From Pseudomonas mendocina (GTDB lineage Bacteria > Pseudomonadota > Gammaproteobacteria > Pseudomonadales > Pseudomonadaceae): DNA of 64,000 bases. The DNA lies in NCBI RefSeq assembly GCF_900636545.1, contig NZ_LR134290.1:124001-188000 (forward strand). Reading direction: 5' to 3'. Under the pieces are notes generated by a model that was not told where the DNA came from, ran no database searches, and saw nothing but the letters and a program-made list of their open reading frames with translations. Below are positions 7,335 through 16,128 of the stretch, one piece after another (the first letter of the stretch is position 1; the number at the start of each line of letters is the position of its first letter). The position numbers were made by a program, and so were the translations under genes.

Positions 7335-8703
7335 GTTGATGGCGATTCTGCTGTTCGTCAGTATCTGCCTGGCCTTGATGGCCGGCTTCCCGGTAGCGTT
7401 CACCCTGGCCGGCGTTTCCCTGTTGTTCGCCGGTATCGGCGTGCTCACCGGTACCTTCGACCCCGGTTACCTCAGTGCCCTGCCGAACCGCCTGTTCGGC
7501 ATCATGAACAACCAGACCATGCTCGCCGTGCCTCTGTTCGTGTTCATGGGGGTGATGCTGGAGCGTTCACGGGTAGCCGAAGACCTGCTCGAGTCCATGT
7601 CGCGTCTGTTCGGCACCCTGCGCGGCGGTCTGGCGATCTCCGTGTGCGTGGTCGGCGCGCTGCTGGCGGCGTCCACCGGCATCGTCGGTGCCACCGTGGT
7701 GACCATGGGCCTGCTGGCGCTGCCGACCATGCTGCGCCGCGGCTACGACCCGGCCATCTCCACCGGCACCCTGGCCGCAACCGGTACCCTGGGGCAGATC
7801 ATTCCGCCGTCCATCGTGCTGGTACTGCTGGGTGACGTGATGTCCAGCGCCTATCAGCAGGCGCAGTTGAAGATGGGCATCTTCTCGCCGAAGACCGTCT
7901 CGGTCGGCGACCTGTTCGTCGGCGCGCTGCTGCCCGGCCTGCTGCTGGTCGGCCTGTACATCGTCTACATCATTGCCGTGGCCATCCTGCAGCCGAAGAA
8001 ACTGCCGGCGCTGCCGCAGGAAGAACTCGGCCCGATCGAGTGGGGCAAGCTGGGCAAGGCGCTGATTCCGCCGCTGATCTTGATCGGCGCGGTGCTGGGT
8101 TCGATCCTCGCCGGTTACGCCACCCCCACCGAAGCCGCTGCGCTGGGCGCCGTAGGCGCGATGCTGCTGGCCTTCAGCAAGGGCAAGCTGAACTTCGGCC
8201 AGCTCAAGGAAGTGGCCTACGGCACCACCGAAATCAGTGCCATGGTCTTCATGATCCTGATCGGCGCGTCGCTGTTCTCCCTGGTGTTCCGCGGCTTCGG
8301 CGGCGAAGTACTGATTGAGGATGTGTTCGCGCAACTGCCTGGCGGCGTGCTCGGCGCGTTCTTCCTGGTGATGGTGGTGATCTTCCTGCTCGGCTTCATC
8401 CTCGACTTCATCGAGATCACCTTCGTGGTGGTGCCGATCGTCGGGCCGGTGCTGCTGGCCATGGGTCTCGACCCGATCTGGCTGGGCGTGATGATCGCGC
8501 TGAACCTGCAGACGTCCTTCCTCACGCCGCCGTTCGGCTTTGCCCTGTTCTATCTGCGCGGGGTCACGCCGAAGTCGGTAGCTACCAGCACCATCTACAA
8601 AGGTGTGGTGCCGTTCATCCTGATCCAGATTCTGCTGCTGGTGATCGCCTACATCTTCCCGGGCCTGATCACCTGGTTGCCGGAACAGGTCTACGGCAAG
8701 TAG
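7327..8703 (+). CDS. TRAP transporter large permease subunit (DctM family)
   Basis: 458 residues, about twelve membrane segments. This is the ion-coupled transport subunit of the TRAP system. Typical DctM features are the N-terminal LALMAGFPVAFTLAGVSLLFA, NRLFGIMNNQTMLAVPLFVFMG, the GxxP-rich TLGQIIPPSIVLVLLGD and the C-terminal NLQTSFLTPPFGFALFYLRG. The start overlaps the end of dctQ, with GGAGG upstream (GGCTCCGGAGGTGAACC). It is followed by an intrinsic terminator. Confidence 0.95.
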   Translation: MAELMAILLFVSICLALMAGFPVAFTLAGVSLLFAGIGVLTGTFDPGYLSALPNRLFGIMNNQTMLAVPLFVFMGVMLERSRVAEDLLESMSRLFGTLRGGLAISVCVVGALLAASTGIVGATVVTMGLLALPTMLRRGYDPAISTGTLAATGTLGQIIPPSIVLVLLGDVMSSAYQQAQLKMGIFSPKTVSVGDLFVGALLPGLLLVGLYIVYIIAVAILQPKKLPALPQEELGPIEWGKLGKALIPPLILIGAVLGSILAGYATPTEAAALGAVGAMLLAFSKGKLNFGQLKEVAYGTTEISAMVFMILIGASLFSLVFRGFGGEVLIEDVFAQLPGGVLGAFFLVMVVIFLLGFILDFIEITFVVVPIVGPVLLAMGLDPIWLGVMIALNLQTSFLTPPFGFALFYLRGVTPKSVATSTIYKGVVPFILIQILLLVIAYIFPGLITWLPEQVYGK

Positions 8704-8724
8704 GTCATAGCTTGCAGTCAGCAG

Positions 8725-8750
8725 ACGCCCGTCCCTGTGACGGGCGTTTT
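8725..8750 (+). terminator. Intrinsic terminator after dctM
   Basis: A 9-bp stem ACGCCCGTC / GACGGGCGT with a 5-nt loop, followed by TTTT, 22 bp after the dctM stop codon. Confidence 0.85.
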
Positions 8751-8800
8751 GCTTCTGGCGTTGTCACACTATTGGTCATCTATCCCAACGAGAGGTCGTC

Positions 8801-9703
8801 ATGAGCACCGCCCAAGTCGAACGCGTGGAACTGGATCAACTGACCTGCTGGCGAATCCGCGTCGCGGGCAGCGTGCTGCTGGTCGCTCAGCAGGGCGCGC
8901 AGATTCTCAGTTACCAGCAGGGCGAACAGCCGCCGCTGATCTGGCTGAGCCCGGACGCTGCCTATCGGACCGGACAAAGCGTGCGCGGTGGTGTGCCGGT
9001 GTGCTGGCCCTGGTTCGGCGACCTGCGGCGCAATCCGCCGGCCGTGCAGGCGCACTATCACCTTGAGCAGGCACCAGCCCATGGCCTGGTGCGCGCGCTG
9101 GACTGGGAGCTGCTGGGCATCGACGAAGAGGATGGCGCCGTTACCCTGCGCTTCGCCTACGACACCCGCAACCAGCCGCTGGAGGGTTGGCCTCGGGATG
9201 TCGGCCTGACCTTTGTCGTGCGTGTGGCGCAGGACCTCGGCATGAGCCTGGAGACCCACAATCGCGGTACGGAGCCGCTGACCCTGAGCCAGGCACTGCA
9301 CAGCTACTTCGCCGTCAGTGACGTGCGCCAGGTCAGCGTTGAGGGGCTGCAGGGCTGTCGCTATATCGACACCCTGCAGGATTGGCGGGAGCTGCGCCAG
9401 CAGGATGCCCTGGTGTTCGATGCCGAGACCGATCGCATCTATTTCGACACCGCCGCGCGGCTGAGCATCATCGATCCCGGATGGGGCCGGCGCATCCATC
9501 TGGATGCTCGCGGTTCACGCTCGGCCGTGCTGTGGAATCCCTGGACCGACAAGGCCAGGCGCCTGTCGCAGTTCCCCGACGACGCCTGGCAGAGCATGCT
9601 TTGCATCGAGACGGCCAACGTGCTGGAAGACATCGTGCAGCTGAAGGCCGACGAGCGTCACCGGCTTGAGTTGCGCCTGTCCAGTGAGCCGCTCGCTAGT
9701 TAG
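8801..9703 (+). CDS. D-hexose-6-phosphate mutarotase (YeaD-type aldose 1-epimerase family)
   Basis: 300 residues. Catalyses alpha/beta anomer interconversion of glucose-6-phosphate-type sugars in the cytoplasm. Visible are the substrate-binding motif RGGVPVCWPWFG, the catalytic histidine region APAHGLVRALDWELL, the second histidine in LHSYFAVSDVRQVSVEGLQG and the C-terminal AVLWNPWTDKA..CIETAN with its catalytic glutamate. The ATG at 8801 follows GAGAGG. The end overlaps the end of the convergent secreted-protein gene by 8 bp. Confidence 0.92.
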   Translation: MSTAQVERVELDQLTCWRIRVAGSVLLVAQQGAQILSYQQGEQPPLIWLSPDAAYRTGQSVRGGVPVCWPWFGDLRRNPPAVQAHYHLEQAPAHGLVRALDWELLGIDEEDGAVTLRFAYDTRNQPLEGWPRDVGLTFVVRVAQDLGMSLETHNRGTEPLTLSQALHSYFAVSDVRQVSVEGLQGCRYIDTLQDWRELRQQDALVFDAETDRIYFDTAARLSIIDPGWGRRIHLDARGSRSAVLWNPWTDKARRLSQFPDDAWQSMLCIETANVLEDIVQLKADERHRLELRLSSEPLAS

Positions 9704-10169
9704 CGCCGCCCTGCTGCTCCAGCGCCTGGCGAAGTGGCTCGGCGCTGGTAAAGGTCTGTTGCTGAACCAGCTGCCCATCCTTTAGCTGCAACCACAGCAC
9801 CTCACCCTCGCCAGCCGGATAACGCGGGGCGATGCGGGCATCGCGGTCGAGGAGGATGCGGTAGTTGTAGTCGCGCATCTTCGGCAGGGCGAAGAGCGTG
9901 GCGATGACGCGCGGCATGCGGCTGATGTCGGCGAGGAAGACCGCCTGGCGCTTGTCCAGGTAGCCCTTGGGCGTGCCTTCCAAGGCGGCGTTGACCAGCT
10001 TGGCGCCGTCCATGTCGCGCGCGACCAGCAGGATCTGTGTCTCGTCGTTCAGGGTGTAGGGCGCGTCGAACTGATCGAGCAGCGTCCAGGTGGCCAGGCG
10101 TTCGCCGGGCTCCATTGCCAGTGCAACGGTGGATAGCAGGCACAGCAACAGCAGGGCAGCAGCTTTCAT
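9696..10169 (-). CDS. Secreted thioredoxin-fold-like protein without cysteines
   Basis: 157 residues with a signal peptide (MKAAALLLLCLLSTVALA). The mature sequence has an order reminiscent of peroxiredoxin/thioredoxin-like folds (TWTLLDQFDAPYTLNDETQILLVARDM near the start, then YRILLDRDARIAPRYPAGEGEVLWLQLKDGQL), but contains no cysteine after the signal, so it cannot be a redox thioredoxin. No enzymatic role is assigned. The start at 10169 has GGAGTTCC upstream. It is probably co-transcribed with the upstream DUF3299-like gene 29 bp away. Confidence 0.7.
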   Translation of the reverse strand: MKAAALLLLCLLSTVALAMEPGERLATWTLLDQFDAPYTLNDETQILLVARDMDGAKLVNAALEGTPKGYLDKRQAVFLADISRMPRVIATLFALPKMRDYNYRILLDRDARIAPRYPAGEGEVLWLQLKDGQLVQQQTFTSAEPLRQALEQQGGAN

Positions 10170-10198
10170 GCTGGAACTCCTAGCAGGGACAGCGGGGG

Positions 10199-10732
10199 TT
10201 AGAGGTCTTCGTCGGTCACCAGGCGCACTTCGCCTGCGTCCATCGCGTAGGCGGCGTCGGCCAGTTCATTGCTGATTTTCTCGACCTTCAGCTCGCCACT
10301 GACCCACAGCGGGGCGTAGATGTCGTCGAGCGCAATGCCCTTCGGATAGCGCACCAGCACAAGCTGATTGGGCGGTGGTGGCGGCACGTGGATGCAGGCG
10401 CCCGGATAGGGCACCAGGAAGAACAGGGTGCTGTTGCCTTTCTCGTCGCTTTCCAGCGGCACCGGATAACCGCCCAGGCGAATCGCCTTGCCGTCGAGTG
10501 CGGCGACGGTCTTGGCGGAGTACATCACCGCAGGCAGATCCTTGTCCTGTTGGCGCAGGCCGCCTTCGCTGTAGAAGGTGCTGTCGCCTTCGGGGCTGTC
10601 GTGGCTGATATCGGGCATCTCCTCGAGGGCTTTGCGGTCCTCGGGCGGCATCAGGTCCAGCCAATCGGTTTCCGGCAGTTCGGCGTGGGCCAGGCCGGTG
10701 GAAAGCAGCAGGGCGAGCAGCAGGTGGCGCAT
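10199..10732 (-). CDS. DUF3299-like periplasmic protein
   Basis: 177 residues with a short signal peptide (MRHLLLALLLSTGLAHA). It contains the phrase VAALDGKAIRLGGYPVPLE and FLVPYPGACIHVPPPPPNQLV, which match the DUF3299 pattern: one cysteine in GACIHVPPPPPNQ and the histidine-proline run. The family is sometimes compared with metal-handling or lipoprotein-type periplasmic proteins, but the function is unknown. The ATG at 10732 is preferred because the signal peptide begins there; in-frame codons to 10783 add a charged leader. It precedes the thioredoxin-like gene on the same strand. Confidence 0.72.
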   Translation of the reverse strand: MRHLLLALLLSTGLAHAELPETDWLDLMPPEDRKALEEMPDISHDSPEGDSTFYSEGGLRQQDKDLPAVMYSAKTVAALDGKAIRLGGYPVPLESDEKGNSTLFFLVPYPGACIHVPPPPPNQLVLVRYPKGIALDDIYAPLWVSGELKVEKISNELADAAYAMDAGEVRLVTDEDL

Positions 10733-10800
10733 GGTGATGGGTGTCTCTCGGCGTTGGCGATCGATAACCGGCATGTCGTGCATGCCGGTTTCGAGGAAGG

Positions 10801-11046
10801 TCAGTCCTTCTTGATTGCGCCGTAGATTACCAGCAGAACGATGGCGCCGATCACCGCGCCGATGAAACCGGCGGCCTGTCCTGCTTCGTAGATGCCCAGC
10901 GCCTGGCCGCCGTAGGTAGCCGCAATGGAGCCGCCGATGCCGAGCAGGATGGTCATGATCCAGCCCATGTTGTCATCGCCGGGTTTGAGGAAGCGTGCGA
11001 CCAGACCGACGATCAGTCCGATGAAAATGGTGCCGATAATGCCCAT
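10801..11046 (-). CDS. GlsB/YeaQ/YmgE family stress-response membrane protein
   Basis: 81 residues with three hydrophobic segments: GIIGTIFIGLIVGLVARFL, then GWIMTILLGIGGSIAA and GFIGAVIGAIVLLVIYGAI. The linker PGDDNMG between helix 1 and 2 is the hallmark (P-G-x3-G) of this 'transglycosylase-associated protein' family. These are small inner-membrane proteins linked to general stress. The start at 11046 follows AGGAGATACGCC. Confidence 0.9.
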   Translation of the reverse strand: MGIIGTIFIGLIVGLVARFLKPGDDNMGWIMTILLGIGGSIAATYGGQALGIYEAGQAAGFIGAVIGAIVLLVIYGAIKKD

Positions 11047-11134
11047 TGGCGTATCTCCTTGATCCAGGTCGCCGCGATTGCGGCGACCTGATATCTGACC
11101 GACGGAGGTGCCATCGGTTCGCCAGTGGCGGGGC

Positions 11135-12220
11135 TTACGCCTTGCCGATCAAGGCTTCGACGGCGGCGATACCGGCGTCGAGGCTGGCGCGGTCGGCGCT
11201 GCGCAGGGTGGCGTGGCCAACCTTGCGCCCGGCCTTGAAGGCCTTGCCGTAGTGGTGCAGATGGCAATCGGCGACGCTGATCACCTTGTCCACCGGCGGT
11301 ACTTCACCGATGAAGTTGAGCATCGCGCTTTCGCCCAGCTTGGCGGTGGAGCCCAGCGGCAGGCCGGCGACGGCGCGCAGGTGATTTTCGAACTGGCTGC
11401 ACTCGGCGCCTTCGATGGTCCAGTGTCCGGAGTTGTGCACGCGCGGGGCAATCTCGTTGGCCTTGAGGCCGCCTTCGACTTCGAAGAACTCGAAGGCCAG
11501 CACGCCGACGTAATCGAGTCGGTCCAGCACACGACCAACATAGTCCTCGGCCAGCGCCTGCAGCGGGTGCTCGGTGCTGGCGATGGACAGGGCGAGAATG
11601 CCGCTGTCGTGGGTGTTGTGCACCAGGGGGTAGAAGCGCGTTTCACCATCGCGGGCACGCACGGCGATCAGCGACACCTCGCCGGTAAAGGGCACGAAAC
11701 CTTCGAGGATGCACGGCACGCTGCCCAGTTCGGCAAAGGCGCCGGTGACGTCTTCCGGCTTGCGCAGGACTTTCTGGCCCTTGCCGTCGTAGCCCAGGGT
11801 GCGGGTTTTCATCACGGCCGGCAGGCCGATGCTGGCCACGGCGGCATCGAGGTCGGCCTGCGACTGAATGTCGGCGAACTCCGGTGTGGGAATGCCCAGG
11901 TCCTTGAACATCGACTTCTCGAACCAGCGGTCACGGGCGATGCGCAGGGCTTCGGCGCTCGGGTAGACCGGCACGAACTGCGATAGGAAGGCCACGGTTT
12001 CCGCCGGCACGCTCTCGAATTCGAAGGTGACCAGGTCAACCTCGTCGGCCAACTGGCGCAGGTGGTCCTGATCGCCGTAATCGGCGCGGATATGCTCGCC
12101 GAGCGCCTGGGCGCAGGCGTCCGGCGCCGGGTCGAGGAAAGCGAACTGCATGCCCAGCGGAGTGCCCGCCAGCGCCATCATGCGGCCCAGCTGGCCGCCA
12201 CCGATCACACCGATTTTCAT
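11135..12220 (-). CDS. purK: 5-(carboxyamino)imidazole ribonucleotide synthase
   Basis: 361 residues, ATP-grasp enzyme of de novo purine synthesis: AIR + ATP + bicarbonate to N5-CAIR, which PurE then isomerises. Begins MKIGVIGGGQLGRMMALAG, the PurK N-terminal signature. It continues with DYGDQDHLRQLADEVDLVTFEFE, the ATP-grasp region MKTRTLGYDGKGQ, LEGFVPF..EVSLIAVR and the late metal/ATP-binding NEIAPRVHNSGHWT. The ATG at 12220 follows AAGGGG. The gene lies downstream of purE with an unusually long 144-bp spacer that carries a dispersed repeat. Confidence 0.96.
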   Translation of the reverse strand: MKIGVIGGGQLGRMMALAGTPLGMQFAFLDPAPDACAQALGEHIRADYGDQDHLRQLADEVDLVTFEFESVPAETVAFLSQFVPVYPSAEALRIARDRWFEKSMFKDLGIPTPEFADIQSQADLDAAVASIGLPAVMKTRTLGYDGKGQKVLRKPEDVTGAFAELGSVPCILEGFVPFTGEVSLIAVRARDGETRFYPLVHNTHDSGILALSIASTEHPLQALAEDYVGRVLDRLDYVGVLAFEFFEVEGGLKANEIAPRVHNSGHWTIEGAECSQFENHLRAVAGLPLGSTAKLGESAMLNFIGEVPPVDKVISVADCHLHHYGKAFKAGRKVGHATLRSADRASLDAGIAAVEALIGKA

Positions 12221-12272
12221 AACAAAGCCCCTTTTCAGCAGGTGGCGAACCAAGCAGTTGAACGTTGCCCGC

Positions 12273-12318
12273 AGCGCAGGAAGCGGAGTTTACGCCGGTA
12301 AATGAGCATTCCGAGCAG
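12273..12318. repeat. Dispersed palindromic repeat core (copy 1) between purE and purK
   Basis: The core AGGAAGCGGAGTTTAC, a 4-nt loop, then GTAAATGAGCATTCCGAGC is almost identical to 52356-52400, 40 kb away. The core is itself an imperfect hairpin (GGAA...GTTTAC / GTAAAT...TTCC). Flanks differ between the two copies. It sits inside the purE-purK spacer, so it is transcribed with the operon. Confidence 0.75.
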
Positions 12319-12364
12319 CGCACAGCGCAAATGCGCCGTGTCGCAGCCCCTGATGGAATGCGCT

Positions 12365-12856
12365 TCAGGCCTCGCGCGGGTCCGGGTTGCTCAGCACGGT
12401 ATCGGTCTGTTCCTGGCGGAACTGCTTCAGCGCCGCGTGGAACTGCGGGTGCTGGTGACCGAGGATGCTGGCGGCCAGCAGGGCGGCGTTGACTGCGCCG
12501 GCCTTGCCGATGGCCAGGGTGGCGACCGGGATACCGGCCGGCATCTGCACGATCGACAGCAGCGAGTCGACGCCCGAGAGCATGGATGACTGCACCGGTA
12601 CGCCGAGCACCGGCAGGTGAGTCTTGGCTGCGCACATGCCCGGCAGGTGAGCGGCGCCACCGGCGCCGGCGATGATCACTTGGATGCCGCGGGCCTCGGC
12701 CTCTTCGGCGTACTGGAACAGCAGATCCGGGGTACGGTGGGCGGAGACCACCTTGACCTCGTGGGGGATGCCCAGCTTGTCCAGCATCTCGGCGGTGTGG
12801 CTAAGGGTGGACCAATCGGACTTGGAGCCCATGATCACGCCAACCAGTGCGCTCAT
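12365..12856 (-). CDS. purE: 5-(carboxyamino)imidazole ribonucleotide mutase
   Basis: 163 residues, class I PurE: converts N5-CAIR to CAIR. It has the N-terminal [11 protein letters not shown], the SAHRTPD motif holding the catalytic histidine, [12 protein letters not shown] and [22 protein letters not shown]. The ATG at 12856 is used; a TTG codon immediately upstream is also in frame but less likely. The leader 5' of the start carries a terminator-like hairpin and a candidate promoter (see separate entries). purK follows after 144 bp. Confidence 0.96.
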   Translation of the reverse strand: MSALVGVIMGSKSDWSTLSHTAEMLDKLGIPHEVKVVSAHRTPDLLFQYAEEAEARGIQVIIAGAGGAAHLPGMCAAKTHLPVLGVPVQSSMLSGVDSLLSIVQMPAGIPVATLAIGKAGAVNAALLAASILGHQHPQFHAALKQFRQEQTDTVLSNPDPREA

Positions 12857-12893
12857 CAAAGTGCCTCTTCTCTCGGGCGCCTAGCGGCGCGTC

Positions 12894-12933
12894 AAAAACC
12901 AACAAGCCACGCGGGCGGGCCAGCGTGGCTTGT
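12894..12933 (-). terminator. Terminator-like hairpin in the 5' leader of purEK (candidate attenuator)
   Basis: Read on the minus strand, an 11-bp perfect stem (ACAAGCCACGC at 12902-12912 with its complement at 12923-12933) with a 10-nt loop is followed by TTGG and TTTTT (12898-12894). It lies about 40 nt before the purE start. The nearest upstream gene, adhP, runs the other way, so there is no minus-strand transcript for it to end except the purEK message itself. Confidence 0.6.
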
Positions 12934-12973
12934 CATTATTCGTTGGCCGGGTGCTACCGGCCGAAGGCCGCGC

Positions 12974-12979
12974 AGTATA
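12974..12979 (-). promoter_or_regulatory. Candidate -10 element of the purEK promoter
   Basis: TATACT on the minus strand, within TTATACTGCG, placed about 40 nt upstream of the leader hairpin and 118 nt before the purE ATG. No strong -35 is visible 16-18 nt upstream. The predicted transcript would start just before the small hairpin GGCC-TTC-GGCC. Confidence 0.45.
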
Positions 12980-13132
12980 ACGCAAAGCCGCCGTCGTCGG
13001 GCAGTGGCGACGACCGTTTGTCATGCCAGCCGTGACCAGGCGGAAAAACCGCCTAAACCTTGCTCTGGAGCAATGCCGGCGTGGGCTGCGCGCGCACACT
13101 GGCCAGACACTCGCATGGAAGAGGAACAGCCT

Positions 13133-14155
13133 ATGAACCAGACCATGAAAGCCGCAGTCGTCCACGCCTTCGGGCAGCCGCTGCGTATCGAGGAGGTGAA
13201 AACCCCGCTACCCGGCCCTGGGCAGATTCTGGTGAAGATCGAAGCGTCGGGTGTATGTCACACCGACCTGCACGCAGCCGAAGGCGACTGGCCGGTGAAG
13301 CCGAGTCTGCCGTTCATTCCCGGTCACGAGGGCGTCGGCTACGTGGCGGCGGTCGGCAGTGGCGTGACGCGGGTAAAGGAAGGCGACCGTGTCGGCGTGC
13401 CCTGGCTCTACACCGCCTGTGGCTGCTGCGAACACTGCCTGACCGGCTGGGAAACCCTCTGCGAGAGTCAGCAGAATACCGGCTATTCGATCAACGGCGG
13501 TTACGCCGAATACGTGCTGGCTGATCCGAACTACGTCGGCATCCTGCCGAAAAGCGTCGATTTCCTTGAAATTGCGCCGATCCTTTGCGCAGGCGTGACG
13601 GTGTACAAGGGCCTCAAGGAAACCAAGGCCCGCCCCGGACAGTGGGTAGCGATCTCCGGTATTGGCGGTCTCGGCCACGTGGCCGTGCAGTACGCCCGCG
13701 CTATGGGCCTGCACGTGGTCGCGGTGGATGTCGACGATGCCAAGCTGGAGCTGGCGCGCAAGCTCGGCGCCAGCCTGACCATCAACGCACGCAAGGAAAA
13801 TCCGGCCGAGGTGGTGCAACGCGATATCGGCGGTGCCCACGGCGTGCTGGTCACCGCGGTGTCCAACACGGCCTTCGGCATGGCCATCGGCATGGCGCGC
13901 CGGCACGGTACGGTGGCGCTGGTTGGCTTGCCGCCGGGTGACTTCCCCACGCCGATCTTCGACGTGGTGCTCAAGGCCATCAGCATCACCGGCTCCATCG
14001 TCGGCACCCGCGCCGATCTGCAGGAGGCGCTGGACTTTGCCGGCGAAGGGTTGGTCAAGGCCACGGTACGCAGCGACAGCCTGGACAACATCAACGGTAT
14101 CTTCGACCAGATGCGCGGCGGGCAGATCGAGGGGCGGGTGGTACTGCAGTTCTAA
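13133..14155 (+). CDS. adhP: Zinc-dependent alcohol dehydrogenase (AdhP/AdhA type)
   Basis: 340 residues, medium-chain NAD-dependent alcohol dehydrogenase of the bacterial ethanol-active type. Catalytic zinc ligands are in [14 protein letters not shown] and GHEGVG. The structural zinc site is [15 protein letters not shown]. The nucleotide-binding fold is [17 protein letters not shown] followed by [11 protein letters not shown]. The ATG at 13133 follows GAGGAACAGCCT; the open frame extends much further upstream without family similarity. It is divergent from purE, with a 276-bp spacer. Confidence 0.93.
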   Translation: MNQTMKAAVVHAFGQPLRIEEVKTPLPGPGQILVKIEASGVCHTDLHAAEGDWPVKPSLPFIPGHEGVGYVAAVGSGVTRVKEGDRVGVPWLYTACGCCEHCLTGWETLCESQQNTGYSINGGYAEYVLADPNYVGILPKSVDFLEIAPILCAGVTVYKGLKETKARPGQWVAISGIGGLGHVAVQYARAMGLHVVAVDVDDAKLELARKLGASLTINARKENPAEVVQRDIGGAHGVLVTAVSNTAFGMAIGMARRHGTVALVGLPPGDFPTPIFDVVLKAISITGSIVGTRADLQEALDFAGEGLVKATVRSDSLDNINGIFDQMRGGQIEGRVVLQF

Positions 14156-14274
14156 GACGGGGAAATGGCCACGGATAGGCAATTTTCCTACAGAACGGAC
14201 GCGGAAGAGCGCACAGATTGCCGCCAGCCGGCTGGCTATACTGTGCGCCCTTCATCCGTACAAGGACGTGCCCA

Positions 14275-15069
14275 ATGAAACGTTGCCTTCCCTTTTTCGC
14301 CCTTTCCCTGCTGTCCCTTCAGGTCTCGGCCATCGAGCTGGCCAAGCATCCGCAAGTATTCGATGCCGGCCAGGGCGTCAGCCTGGCAATCGCGCCTTCG
14401 GCCGACGGCAAGCAGGCGCTGGTCCAGGTACGCGGCATCAACCACCCGCTCGACGAGGTGGTATTTCTCACCGATGTTCGCGAGCTGGGCAACGAGCAAC
14501 GCGACTACGGCATCCGTCTCGACGGCCGTGACTACAACCTGCTGAACAAGCGCCGTGCCTGGAGCGGCGAGAGCTACCAGCTCAACCTGCCCAATACCCA
14601 GGGCTTCGAGCTCAGTTACAGCGAAGACAAGACCAAGGCGCTGAAGCCCAAGGACCTCCTCGCGCTCTATGAGAAACAGGAAAAGGACGGTGTGCAGGCG
14701 CGTCTGGCGGCCTTCGATCGCAAGCAGCGTCTGGCCGACTACAGCGCCCGCCTGCAGGAGATGGATAGCGAAGCCTCCAAGGCCTGCGGCACACCGCTGA
14801 CGACCAAGGTCGACTGGAGCGCGATCAGCGACGAGCAACTGATCGGCCTCAGCGTGCCGAGCTTCTGTGGCGAAGTGGTCAACCAGATGGCTTACCTGTG
14901 CGGCAATGATGATCGCTACAAGGCCGAAGCCAAGACCCTCAAGGGCGTCGACTGCCGCTTCGGCGAGGGGATGAAACTGCACGAGAAGGACGGCCAGCTG
15001 CAGTTCACCACCCATCCGGATGAAGCCAACCAGGGCGATTTCATCAACGCCATCCTGCGTAACCGCTGA
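14275..15069 (+). CDS. Secreted protein of unknown family
   Basis: 264 residues with a cleavable signal peptide (MKRCLPFFALSLLSLQVSA). The mature protein begins IELAKHPQVFDAGQGVSL and contains a strand-rich N-terminal half, then a charged helical middle (LALYEKQEKDGVQARLAAFD). Four cysteines remain after the signal (near ACGTPL, SFCGEV, YLCGND and DCRFGEG), compatible with two disulfides. I do not recognise a domain. The ATG at 14275 follows AAGGACGTGCCCA. It ends at a UUCG-loop hairpin shared with the convergent lipoprotein gene. Confidence 0.7.
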   Translation: MKRCLPFFALSLLSLQVSAIELAKHPQVFDAGQGVSLAIAPSADGKQALVQVRGINHPLDEVVFLTDVRELGNEQRDYGIRLDGRDYNLLNKRRAWSGESYQLNLPNTQGFELSYSEDKTKALKPKDLLALYEKQEKDGVQARLAAFDRKQRLADYSARLQEMDSEASKACGTPLTTKVDWSAISDEQLIGLSVPSFCGEVVNQMAYLCGNDDRYKAEAKTLKGVDCRFGEGMKLHEKDGQLQFTTHPDEANQGDFINAILRNR

Positions 15070-15076
15070 CCGCGTT

Positions 15077-15094
15077 CCCCGCCTTCGGGCGGGG
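15077..15094. terminator. UUCG-loop hairpin between convergent genes
   Basis: The stem CCCCGCC/GGCGGGG (7 bp) with a TTCG tetraloop lies 8 bp after the stop of the plus-strand secreted-protein gene. There is no T-tract, so it may act as an mRNA 3'-end stabiliser or a weak terminator. Confidence 0.45.
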
Positions 15095-15096
15095 CA

Positions 15097-15972
15097 TCAG
15101 CCTTCGTTGTCGAGCAGCTCGAACGAGGTCAGGCGATCGACCCCATGGCCCATGAACAGGTTGAAGGGGCGGCCAACGTCTACCGCGAGGTCGGCACAGC
15201 GCTCGTGATAGCCGTCGCCCAGTAGCGTGCGCTGCCCGATCAGCACGTGTTTGCCCATGCTGCCGACCTCGAACACCAGTTTCTTGATAGGGCTGGTCAG
15301 GTAGTCGTCGTTGTCGATGATCACCTCTACCTGACGTTCGTCCATGGCCTTTTGCAACTCCGGATCGCTGAATCGCAGCCTGGCTGGAATGCGTACGTTC
15401 TCCGAGTCCAGCGCGAGCTCGCCCATGCTGCCCGGCAGGTCTTCATCGCCCCAGTTTCGGGCGCGTTGAAAACTCAGCGGCGGCAGTTCTTCATTCAGCT
15501 TCACCTCGATACGGCAGAACACTTCCTCCCGTGAAGACGGTCTATTGAACGGATTGCCGTTCCCCCGCTTGACCAGAAACGGACGGCCGTGGGCGATGAA
15601 CGAGGTACGCAGCGGCGTCGGTAATTCGCCTTGAATACCGGTGATCTCGAGGGTGGCTGGCCAGTGTTCGCGGGCCTGCACGATCGGAGTGAAACGCGCG
15701 GTAAGGGCTTCACGTTGCGTAGTATCCAATGGCTTGGATTGCAGCCTGACCATCAGCGCCTGCTCGTCACCATCGACCAGACTGTAGCGCAGATGGCCCG
15801 GGCGATACCCCAGCTCCTGGAGGAGTCGTTGCAGGCTATCGAGATAGGTGCCTTTTATCCCGGCGCCTTCACGAATGGATTCGTCGAATCGCAGTTTGAC
15901 CTGAGGCTCCTGCCCGCAGGCGGCGAGTAGTAGGCAAATGGGCAGGAAGGCGGTTCGGAGCAGGGATCGCAT
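15097..15972 (-). CDS. Putative lipoprotein, unrecognised family
   Basis: 291 residues. The signal peptide MRSLLRTAFLPICLLLAAC has lipobox LAAC, with Gly at +2, which suggests outer-membrane anchoring. The mature part mixes beta-strand-like stretches (KLRFDESIREGAGIKGTYLD, ATLEITGIQGELPTPLRTSF) and carries no enzyme motif I recognise. The start at 15972 is preferred over the in-frame ATG at 15981 because AAGGA lies 8 nt upstream of the former but directly abuts the latter. It is divergent from an AraC-type regulator. Confidence 0.65.
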   Translation of the reverse strand: MRSLLRTAFLPICLLLAACGQEPQVKLRFDESIREGAGIKGTYLDSLQRLLQELGYRPGHLRYSLVDGDEQALMVRLQSKPLDTTQREALTARFTPIVQAREHWPATLEITGIQGELPTPLRTSFIAHGRPFLVKRGNGNPFNRPSSREEVFCRIEVKLNEELPPLSFQRARNWGDEDLPGSMGELALDSENVRIPARLRFSDPELQKAMDERQVEVIIDNDDYLTSPIKKLVFEVGSMGKHVLIGQRTLLGDGYHERCADLAVDVGRPFNLFMGHGVDRLTSFELLDNEG

Positions 15973-16128
15973 AAGGTTCATCCTTGAAAACGGCAGCGGA
16001 CTCTAGCACGGCCAACCTTTGGCTGACCGTGCGCGAGTACGCGACGCAGGTTTGAATGCATCCGGATGTGGAAAGTGCAAGGCATGCTTTTTGCGTTCTT
16101 TTCCCGGTCTGTACCCACGGAATGCATC

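Noticed and set aside
12617..13132. N-terminal extension of the alcohol dehydrogenase frame
   Set aside because: The extension is antisense to purE and has no similarity to dehydrogenases. The ATG at 13133 has a proper ribosome binding site.
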